NCBI GenBank assembly: GCA_050999295.1
Contig: JBPCPI010000212.1
Location: 1 to 5,536, forward strand
DNA length: 5,536 nucleotides
Origin: JACCQS01 sp050999295
GTDB taxonomy: Bacteria > Actinomycetota > Actinomycetes > Mycobacteriales > Geodermatophilaceae
Direction of reading: 5' to 3'
Part shown: positions 1 to 4,548 of the stretch, piece after piece
Layout of the letters: each line of letters starts with the position of its first letter
Position numbering within the stretch: position 1 is the first letter of the stretch
Notes under the pieces: model-generated
Told to the model about the DNA's origin: nothing
What the model saw: only the letters and a program-made list of their open reading frames with translations
Database searches by the model: none
Program-made: the position numbers and the translations under genes

Positions 1-302
1 GGCCGCATCCCCAGCTCAGGCCCTATGTCCTGCGCTACTGCGGGTACGACGAGCAGACCAACTCCTTCACCCGGCGCCTGGAGGCAGCAGGTGTCGAGGT
101 GCCGCTGATCATCAACCTCGGGCCACCACTGGGCATCAGGCTCTCCGCTGAATCGAGCTTCACCGATTACCCCGACGGCTTTCTCGGCGGCATGCACGAT
201 GGATATGCCGTCATCGACTCCTACGGTGCGCAGCGGGGTCTGGAAATTGGCCTGACACCTGTTGGCGCGCAGCGGTTGCTGGTTTGTCCATGCGAGAGGT
301 GA
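1..302 (+). CDS. AraC-family transcriptional regulator, N-terminal part (5' cut by window, frameshifted)
   Basis: The frame beginning at position 3 is open from the window edge to the stop at 300-302. It reads LRPYVLRYCGYDEQ near the start and VPLIINLGPPLGIRL around 99-143. This pattern is that of the N-terminal sensing domain of a large actinobacterial AraC/XylS-type regulator group (LRPYV..Y.GY ... LI..GPPL). The frame ends in GAQRLL followed by an unrelated short tail VCPCER. The expected continuation GLSMREVTSRLVP is present one frame over from position 281. One missing G in the ctggtt at 279-284 therefore explains the break, and this fragment plus the next entry are one gene. The true start lies outside the window. 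The ligand and target genes cannot be inferred. The break could be a sequencing error or a real inactivating mutation. Confidence 0.75.
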   Translation, partial: PHPQLRPYVLRYCGYDEQTNSFTRRLEAAGVEVPLIINLGPPLGIRLSAESSFTDYPDGFLGGMHDGYAVIDSYGAQRGLEIGLTPVGAQRLLVCPCER

Positions 303-787
303 CCAGCCGCCTCGTACCCATTGGTCTGGCGTTCGGTGCGGTCGCGACGCAGTTACGTGCGCAGCTTCTCGAGGCCGCTGAGTGGCCGGAGCGCTTCGCG
401 ATCGCCGAGCGGTTCCTGATCGCCCGGCTCGCCGTCTCGCCGGCCCCTCCAGCGACGCTGGAATGGGCGCTGTCCCGGATGCATGCAACCGCAGGGAACC
501 TCGACATCGGTTCGCTCACCGCCGAACTCGGCTGCAGCCGGCGCTACCTCATCGGCGTATTCAACGACTACGTCGGAGTTCCACCGAAGCTGTTCGCTCG
601 GATCCTGCGTTTCCAGCGAGCCTGCGCACTGGCCGACACGCGAACGCTGGGGTGGTCAGAAATCGCCCAGCGCAGCGGCTATTACGACCATGCGCACTTG
701 ATCCGCGACTTCCAACAGTTCGCCGGGCGTACGCCGGTGAGCTTCTCGGACAGCCAACTGGCCGGCGCCGGATTCCGCGCCGACTGA
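284..787 (+). CDS. AraC-family transcriptional regulator, C-terminal DNA-binding part
   Basis: This is the DNA-binding half of the regulator begun at the window edge. Counting from the TTG at 284, the first helix-turn-helix is at residues 77-98 (SLTAELGCSRRYLIGVF). The second is at residues 124-147 (WSEIAQRSGYYDHAHLIRDF), followed by the family signature FAGRTPVSF. Together these form a complete HTH_18-type AraC domain, and the C-terminal extension after it is short, as is usual. The TTG at 284 is unlikely to be a genuine start. No Shine-Dalgarno sequence precedes it, and residues from 281 on continue the N-terminal domain of the preceding fragment if one G is restored. Seventy bases separate its stop from the antiporter gene on the same strand, so regulation of that neighbour is possible but unproven. 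Confidence 0.85.
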   Translation: MSMREVTSRLVPIGLAFGAVATQLRAQLLEAAEWPERFAIAERFLIARLAVSPAPPATLEWALSRMHATAGNLDIGSLTAELGCSRRYLIGVFNDYVGVPPKLFARILRFQRACALADTRTLGWSEIAQRSGYYDHAHLIRDFQQFAGRTPVSFSDSQLAGAGFRAD

Positions 788-801
788 TTCGGCTGGGTAT
801 C

Positions 802-826
802 GCCGCTGGCATGCTTGGTCCGGTGG
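802..826 (+). repeat. Direct repeat copy 1 (25 bp, 24/25 identical to copy at 849)
   Basis: This 25-base stretch, from gccgctggcatgc to ccggtgg, recurs at 849-873 with a single difference (t at 819, c at 866). Each copy contains an ATG (811 and 858) followed by codons for MLGPV. The period is 47 bp, one short of a multiple of three. It looks like a small local duplication at the start of the antiporter gene. Confidence 0.85.
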
Positions 827-848
827 ACGGCCGCGGGGGGACGGCGCA

Positions 849-873
849 GCCGCTGGCATGCTTGGCCCGGTGG
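849..873 (+). repeat. Direct repeat copy 2, overlapping the antiporter start codon
   Basis: This is the second copy of the 25-bp repeat at 802-826. It covers the ATG at 858 and the first codons of the antiporter. After this copy the two surrounding sequences diverge, so only the 25-bp core is duplicated. Confidence 0.85.
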
Positions 874-1937
874 GAACCGCCATCGGCCTGATCGCGTTCC
901 TCGCGGCTCTGGTGGCGATCGGGGAGCTCGCTCGGCGAGCCGGGATGCCGGCGCCGTTGTTGCTCGTGATCGTGGGTATCGGGGCGTCGTTCCTGCCGGT
1001 AGTCGGTCCCGTACGGGTCACGCCGGAGCTCATCCTGGTCGGACTCTTGCCACCGTTGCTCTACGCAGCCGCGGTGAAGACCTCGCTGATGGACTTCCGC
1101 GCGAACCTCCGGCCGATCGGCCTGCTATCGGTGGGACTCGTGCTGTTCAACACCGTGTGCATCGGCTTGCTGGCCTGGGCGCTGCTACCCATCCCGCTGG
1201 CGGCGGCCGTCGCCCTCGGTGCGGTGGTCGCCCCACCGGACGCGGTGGCGGCCACCGCGATTGCCCGACGGGTGGGGATGCCCAGGAGAGTTGTCACCAT
1301 CCTCGAGGGTGAAAGCCTGGTCAACGATGCGACGGCCTTAGTCTGCCTCCGTGCAGCCATCGCAGCACTGGCCGGGACACTCAGCGTGGGCGCAGTGATC
1401 GCAAGCTTCGCTGTGTCGGTCGTCGGCGGTCTGGCCGCCGGGGTGCTCGTGGCAACGGTGATCGGCTTCGTCCGCCGCAAGACCCTGGACATCTTCACCG
1501 ACATCACCGTCTCCTTTCTCACCCCATTTCTCTCCTATCTGCTCGCGGAGGAGATCGGTGCTTCCGGATTCCTTGCCGTGGTCGTCACCGGACTGCTGCT
1601 GGGACACAAGGCACCGCGGATGCTGACCGCGCAGTCGCGAGTGCTGGAGCAGGCCAACTGGGCAACCGTGCAGTTCGTCCTGGAAAACGCGGTCTTCCTG
1701 CTCATCGGTCTGCAGGCGAGCACGATCGTCGACGATCTCGCGGACAGCGACCTCGGACTGGGCCGGATCCTGTTGATCTCCTCGGCGATCCTGGGAGCGG
1801 TCATCCTGCTGCGCATCGTCTGGGTCTTTCCGGTCAGCTACGTCTCTCGGCTCGTTCCGGGGGAGGGTCGGGGCGATCGAGGGCCCCCCTGGCAAATCCC
1901 GGCACTGATCAGCTGGGCCGGAATGCGAGTGTGGTGA
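858..1937 (+). CDS. Na+/H+ antiporter, CPA1/NhaP type, membrane domain (N-terminal part, frameshifted)
   Basis: This is an inner-membrane cation/proton exchanger for sodium and pH balance. The reading is rich in transmembrane helices from residue 5 onward. Family motifs are plain: LLPPLLYAAAVKTSLMDF (63-80), GAVVAPPDAVAATAIARRVG (121-140) with the conserved Asp128, and the core EGESLVNDATALV (150-162) carrying Glu150 and the Asn156-Asp157 pair typical of CPA1 exchangers. ENAVFLLIGLQ (277-287) follows. The frame then runs into WAGMRVW-stop, where the family has W.GMRGVVTLA. That continuation lies in the next frame from 1931, so one missing G at about 1929 explains the stop. Restored, the protein is about 624 residues and includes the next entry. 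ATG 858 has no good Shine-Dalgarno sequence. GTG 870 or an in-frame ATG 811 (if a G is missing in the G-run at 835-840) are alternatives. The substrate ion is inferred from the family only. Confidence 0.85.
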   Translation: MLGPVGTAIGLIAFLAALVAIGELARRAGMPAPLLLVIVGIGASFLPVVGPVRVTPELILVGLLPPLLYAAAVKTSLMDFRANLRPIGLLSVGLVLFNTVCIGLLAWALLPIPLAAAVALGAVVAPPDAVAATAIARRVGMPRRVVTILEGESLVNDATALVCLRAAIAALAGTLSVGAVIASFAVSVVGGLAAGVLVATVIGFVRRKTLDIFTDITVSFLTPFLSYLLAEEIGASGFLAVVVTGLLLGHKAPRMLTAQSRVLEQANWATVQFVLENAVFLLIGLQASTIVDDLADSDLGLGRILLISSAILGAVILLRIVWVFPVSYVSRLVPGEGRGDRGPPWQIPALISWAGMRVW

Positions 1938-2731
1938 CGCTGGCCGCGGTCTTCGTCCTACCTCCCGAGACACCGCAGCGTGAGGCACTGATCCTCATCG
2001 CCCTGGTCGTCACCGCCGGGACGCTGCTGCTGCAGGGATCGACTCTGCCGTGGCTGGTCCGCCGCCTCCGGCTCGCCGGTCCCGATCCCGCCCAAGACAC
2101 CCTGGCCGAGGCGGCGTTGTTCCAACGGGCCGCTCGGCAAGGATTGGTCGAACTCGACAAGTGGCTGACCGGCGACGAGCCACCCGAGGTGGTGGACAGG
2201 CTGCGCCGTCGCGGGCTCGAGCGGGCAGATGCGGTGTGGGAGCGACTCGGGGCCACGGCAGAGACACCCAGTGCGATCTATTCCCGGCTCCGGGGACAGA
2301 TGATCGACGCCGAACGTGCCGAGGTGCTTCGGGCCAGGGACAGCGGTCAGGTGCCTGACGAGGTCCTCCGTTCGGTGCTCGGCGCCCTCGACGTCGAGGA
2401 AACGGTCCTGGATCGAGCCGTCGAGATGAACACCGCGGACCGTCCGCACGACCTCACCGCTTCAAGCTCTGAGGCTTGCGCCCATCTGAAGGAGGCACCC
2501 GCCCCATCTGCTCCAACGGCACCCGACGGGTGCGCGGGGTGCCTGGCCGTCGGGCGGCGCGACTGGGTGCACCTCCGGCTGTGCCTCACGTGCGGGCACG
2601 TCGGCTGCTGCGACTCCTCGCCGTTGACGCACGCCCAAGGGCACTACACCGAACGCCAACACCCGGTGATGCGCAGCGCCGAGCCCGGCGAGGCGTGGCG
2701 CTGGTGCTACGTGGACGAGATCCTGGGCTGA
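1931..2731 (+). CDS. Na+/H+ antiporter C-terminal part with UBP-type zinc finger
   Basis: This is the continuation of the antiporter begun at 858. The reading starts mid-helix with VVTLAAVFVLPPETPQRE and a last hydrophobic segment LILIALVVTAGTLLLQGSTLPWLVRRL, which is the usual end of the NhaP membrane domain. A hydrophilic, probably helical cytoplasmic stretch of about 140 residues follows (fragment residues 50-182). The end is a UBP-type zinc finger: C183-A-H185 and CAGC (201-204), then WVHLRLCLTCGHVGCCDSS with Cys218, Cys221, Cys226 and Cys227, then His234, His238, His244, and a closing EPGEAWRWCYVDE. In eukaryotes this fold binds free ubiquitin C-termini. In bacteria its ligand is unknown, but fusions to Na+/H+ antiporters are known in actinobacteria, so here it is probably a cytoplasmic regulatory domain. 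GTG 1931 is unlikely to be a real start. The gene converges on mscL, with 37 bp between the two stops. Confidence 0.85.
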   Translation: MVTLAAVFVLPPETPQREALILIALVVTAGTLLLQGSTLPWLVRRLRLAGPDPAQDTLAEAALFQRAARQGLVELDKWLTGDEPPEVVDRLRRRGLERADAVWERLGATAETPSAIYSRLRGQMIDAERAEVLRARDSGQVPDEVLRSVLGALDVEETVLDRAVEMNTADRPHDLTASSSEACAHLKEAPAPSAPTAPDGCAGCLAVGRRDWVHLRLCLTCGHVGCCDSSPLTHAQGHYTERQHPVMRSAEPGEAWRWCYVDEILG

Positions 2732-2768
2732 TGCCGGAACGATCTCCTGGGCAGCCCTGCGAGCTCGG

Positions 2769-3206
2769 CTAGGTCAGGGGCGAGGACTGCTCTCCATGGG
2801 CGCCCACCGAGGGTGTCTGCGCAGGGCTCAGCGCAGCACCGCTGCGCAGCAGGTCACGGATCTCGGTGAGCAGTTCGACATCGGTGGGCTGAGCCGGCCC
2901 CGACTCCTCGCCTCGAGCGCGGCGTTCGGCGATGACCTTCATCGGGACGACGACGACGAAGTAGATCACCGCGGCAGTGAGTGCGAAGGTGATGACGGCG
3001 CTGAGAAACGCACCCCAGGTGAAGACCTGCCCGTTGACCTCGGCCGTGCCCCCAGTGGTGCCGCCACCACCCAGCAGGCCGATCAGCGGAGTGAGGAAGG
3101 AACTGGTGAATGCGCTGACCAGGGCAGTGAACGCCGCACCGATCACCACGGCGACCGCCAGTTCCACGACGTTGCCCCGGAGCAGAAAGTCCTTGAAGCC
3201 CTTCAT
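2769..3206 (-). CDS. mscL: Large-conductance mechanosensitive channel MscL
   Basis: This is an inner-membrane homopentameric channel that opens under high membrane tension and releases solutes on hypo-osmotic shock. The protein is 145 residues, close to the usual 130-150. The N-terminus MKGFKDFLLRGNVVELAVAV and the pore helix with small-residue spacing (VVIGAAFTALVSAF) are diagnostic. A Gly-rich periplasmic loop (LGGGGTTGGTAEVNGQVFTWG) follows, then TM2 (about 71-90) with the conserved VPMKVIAERR end. The C-terminal amphipathic helix is DVELLTEIRDLLR. The ATG start is supported by a strong Shine-Dalgarno sequence, AGGGGAG (3219-3213), with a 6-nt spacer. The gene lies 47 bp downstream of the SAF-domain gene in the same direction, so cotranscription is likely. 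Confidence 0.97.
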   Translation of the reverse strand: MKGFKDFLLRGNVVELAVAVVIGAAFTALVSAFTSSFLTPLIGLLGGGGTTGGTAEVNGQVFTWGAFLSAVITFALTAAVIYFVVVVPMKVIAERRARGEESGPAQPTDVELLTEIRDLLRSGAALSPAQTPSVGAHGEQSSPLT

Positions 3207-3212
3207 CGCGTA

Positions 3213-3219
3213 CTCCCCT
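3213..3219 (-). promoter_or_regulatory. Ribosome binding site of mscL
   Basis: The minus strand reads AGGGGAG, six bases before the ATG at 3206. It is the best match to an anti-16S sequence in the window, together with the one before the zinc-ribbon gene, and it fixes the mscL start. Confidence 0.7.
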
Positions 3220-3253
3220 GCACAGCGGCCGCCGGCACCGGTTCCGGAGGCTC

Positions 3254-3910
3254 CTACGGGGGCAGGAGCGTAGCGGTGAGGATGCTCGAAGCCGCCGCAG
3301 CAGCGAGCAGTCCTGCCGTCTCCTGGTCCACGGCGACGACGACCAAGCCCAAAGGTGCTGCGGCGACTGGACCCTCGGAATCCGCCAGTGGAACGGCCAG
3401 GACCAGCACGCGGGCAGCGACCACAGCCGCGGAGACCGCGCCGTCGGTGGCGGCCAGGATGTCGACCCGGTCACCGGGTCGAAGAAGTGCCGCGACCTCC
3501 AGATCGACCAGGCGCACCGGACTGGCCACCATCCCGGCACCGAGGCCGGCCGACAGGCCCGGTCCGAGCACCCGACGATCGGTGAGGATCTCGCCCCGCC
3601 GGACCGAACTGCTGACCACCCGCCCGAGGGCGGCAGCTTCCGAGCTGAGCGCGCCATCGGGCAGTTGGCTGGTCGTACGCTTCGCCATCTCGAGATCAGC
3701 ACTGCCGATGGTGACACCGGCGGCCAGGTCGAGCGCCGCGACCAGGACCGCGGTCTCGGACTCTTGGACCGGGGTAGCCGGCAACGTTTGCGGGGCGAGC
3801 GCCAGAACCAGCGCGCCGGCGGTCATTAGCGCCGCCACCAGCATCCGTGCGCTGCGCCACCTGGGTGACAACGACAGCGCGGAAAAGCGGATCAGCGAGC
3901 GGACGGGCAT
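3254..3910 (-). CDS. SAF-domain protein, CpaB/RcpC-like, membrane-anchored
   Basis: The protein has 218 residues. A basic N-terminus (MPVRSLIRFSALSLSPRWRS) is followed by one hydrophobic segment at about 22-39, which anchors the protein or acts as an uncleaved signal. A SAF domain covers roughly 54-114: AVLVAALDLAAGVTIGSADL, the LGRVVSSSVRRGEILTDRRV block and the partially conserved spacing of CpaB/RcpC proteins. A second half with LRPGDRVDILA (142-152) matches the C-terminal region of the same family. In Flp pilus systems CpaB works in periplasmic assembly, but no other pilus gene is present here. This solitary actinobacterial form therefore has no assigned role. The ATG is the only start available, because an in-frame TAG lies 10 bases upstream, and no clear Shine-Dalgarno sequence precedes it. 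It sits between the zinc-ribbon gene (92 bp upstream) and mscL (47 bp downstream), all in one direction. Confidence 0.85.
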   Translation of the reverse strand: MPVRSLIRFSALSLSPRWRSARMLVAALMTAGALVLALAPQTLPATPVQESETAVLVAALDLAAGVTIGSADLEMAKRTTSQLPDGALSSEAAALGRVVSSSVRRGEILTDRRVLGPGLSAGLGAGMVASPVRLVDLEVAALLRPGDRVDILAATDGAVSAAVVAARVLVLAVPLADSEGPVAAAPLGLVVVAVDQETAGLLAAAAASSILTATLLPP

Positions 3911-3971
3911 CCGACGAGGCTAGGAGTTACAGCTCTCGGGCACTGGATGGCGGGCAGGTTGTGGAGATCGT

Positions 3972-4002
3972 CCGCCCGGCATGTGGATAGTCGTGCGGGC
4001 GG
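3972..4002 (-). terminator. Possible hairpin directly after the zinc-ribbon stop codon
   Basis: On the minus strand CCGCCCG (4002-3996) follows the TGA immediately and pairs with CGGGCGG (3978-3972). Two further pairs (CA with TG) form if one base is bulged, which leaves a loop of about 12 bases. There is no U-tract, which is common for actinobacterial hairpin terminators. It could attenuate read-through into the SAF-mscL genes or be chance in GC-rich DNA. Confidence 0.3.
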
Positions 4003-4428
4003 TCAGCTACTGCGGCTGCCCGCGGATCCGGCCGACGAACTGCCGGACTTGGCCGGCGCCTTCGTCGAGGACGACGAGGAGTCCGAGGTGTTGGTCGACG
4101 AGGATCCGGAGGACGGCTTGGCCGAGGATCTGTTCTTGCCGGCCGAACCAGAATCCGACGACGTGGCCGAGTCAGACGACGAACTGGAGGTCGAGGAGTC
4201 CGACGATGCGTCGCTGGCCTGCTTCTGCTTCGCCCCGTTGGTCTCGGCGCGCGAGTCGTTGCGGTAGAAGCCCGAGCCCTTGAACACGACTCCCACCGAG
4301 CCGTACACCTTGCGCAGCCGCCCCGAGCAGACCGGACAGACGCTCAGCGCCGCGTCGGTGAAGCTCTGGAACTGTTCGAAGCGGTGATCGCAGGCCGGAT
4401 CGGTGCAGGCGTACTGATAGGTGGGCAC
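4003..4428 (-). CDS. FmdB-family zinc-ribbon protein with Ser-rich disordered tail (Ruc-like)
   Basis: The protein has 141 residues from a GTG start. The N-terminus MPTYQYACTDPACDHRFEQF is the FmdB-family zinc-ribbon opening. Cys8 and Cys13 form one knuckle (C-x4-C rather than the usual C-x2-C), and Cys31 and Cys34 form the second. The conserved stretch GSVGVVFKGSGFYRNDSR follows at 43-60. Everything after residue 60 is low complexity, with 36 Ser among 81 residues plus Asp, Ala, Gly and Lys, so it is surely disordered. This architecture, and the CIRCE-like operator upstream, match M. tuberculosis Rv0991c (Ruc), an oxidation-activated chaperone that works with the DnaK system. That function is transferred by similarity, not shown here. 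GTG 4428 is chosen over the upstream TTG at 4458 because GAGGAG lies 9 bases before it and homologues begin at this residue. It is divergent from the metallopeptidase gene and lies upstream of the SAF-mscL pair. Confidence 0.9.
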   Translation of the reverse strand: MPTYQYACTDPACDHRFEQFQSFTDAALSVCPVCSGRLRKVYGSVGVVFKGSGFYRNDSRAETNGAKQKQASDASSDSSTSSSSSDSATSSDSGSAGKNRSSAKPSSGSSSTNTSDSSSSSTKAPAKSGSSSAGSAGSRSS

Positions 4429-4437
4429 GTTCGCGGG

Positions 4438-4443
4438 CTCCTC
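4438..4443 (-). promoter_or_regulatory. Ribosome binding site deciding the GTG start of the zinc-ribbon gene
   Basis: The minus strand reads GAGGAG, nine bases upstream of GTG 4428. It supports that start over the in-frame TTG at 4458, which has no such site and lies inside the untranslated leader beside the CIRCE-like operator. Confidence 0.65.
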
Positions 4444-4458
4444 GGTGCGGATGGACAA

Positions 4459-4485
4459 CTAGCACTGTATCTGCCCGAGTGCCAA
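4459..4485. promoter_or_regulatory. CIRCE-like operator (HrcA binding site)
   Basis: The plus strand reads CTAGCACTG, nine bases, GAGTGCCAA. Against the CIRCE consensus TTAGCACTC-N9-GAGTGCTAA, 15 of 18 arm positions match and the spacer is exactly nine. The TTGGCACTC form of one arm, seen on the minus strand, is common in actinobacterial groE operators. It sits 30 bp upstream of the zinc-ribbon GTG, with the Shine-Dalgarno sequence between, which is where an HrcA operator would block transcription or sit in the leader. HrcA releases CIRCE under heat or unfolded-protein load, so heat-shock induction of the minus-strand gene is predicted. HrcA itself is not in the window. Confidence 0.8.
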
Positions 4486-4489
4486 CACC

Positions 4490-4520
4490 GTCCTAGGCTT
4501 GACGCCACGTTGACTGTCAC
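4490..4520 (-). promoter_or_regulatory. Tentative promoter of the zinc-ribbon gene
   Basis: On the minus strand GTGACA (4520-4515) resembles a -35 box. TAGGAC (4495-4490) could be the -10 box, with a rather long 19-base spacer. Transcription would start around 4483, inside the CIRCE-like element, which fits HrcA repression. The hexamers are weak, so the position is a suggestion based mainly on the operator. Confidence 0.3.
4494..4499 (+). promoter_or_regulatory. Tentative -10 box of the divergent metallopeptidase gene
   Basis: TAGGCT fits the TANNNT pattern of actinobacterial housekeeping promoters and lies 49 bases before ATG 4549. No convincing -35 box is seen 17-18 bases upstream. It overlaps the proposed minus-strand -10 box by two bases, within the palindrome CCTAGG. 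Confidence 0.2.
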
Positions 4521-4548
4521 CCGCTTGCTCGCCCCGCGCGCGCTCCCA

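Noticed and set aside
1923..1940. Programmed -1 ribosomal frameshift in the antiporter
   Set aside because: The direction would fit, but there is no slippery heptamer (X XXY YYZ) near 1926-1933. The slip would also put Ser in place of the conserved Gly in GMRGVVTL. A missing base fits better.
2732..2768. Bidirectional terminator between the convergent antiporter and mscL genes
   Set aside because: Only a three-base-pair GGG-CAG-CCC stem and a GAGCTC palindrome are visible, which is too weak to call.
2796..3923. Long plus-strand open frame opposite mscL and the SAF gene
   Set aside because: Its composition is low-complexity Ala/Arg/Ser/Thr with no domain, and it is fully antisense to two recognisable genes. 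It is typical of noncoding frames in GC-rich DNA.
3911..4002. Separate promoter for the SAF-mscL genes
   Set aside because: TAGCCT on the minus strand fits a -10 box, but no -35 hexamer is found at 16-19 bases and the spacing to the ATG is very short.
3947..4267. Plus-strand open frame coding for a strongly acidic Asp/Glu-rich protein
   Set aside because: It is the antisense reading of the Ser-rich tail of the zinc-ribbon gene. Repeated Ser codons on the minus strand give Asp/Glu runs on the other. There is no conserved domain, and the real gene has a motif-bearing N-terminus and a Shine-Dalgarno sequence.
4429..4458. TTG 4458 as start of the zinc-ribbon gene
   Set aside because: It adds ten residues not found in the family and has no Shine-Dalgarno sequence, whereas GTG 4428 has GAGGAG at nine bases.
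4384..4548. Upstream extension of the metallopeptidase frame from GTG 4384
   Set aside because: It would place 55 residues before the lipoprotein signal and run through the divergent gene's start, its Shine-Dalgarno sequence and the CIRCE-like element. ATG 4549 gives a normal signal peptide.
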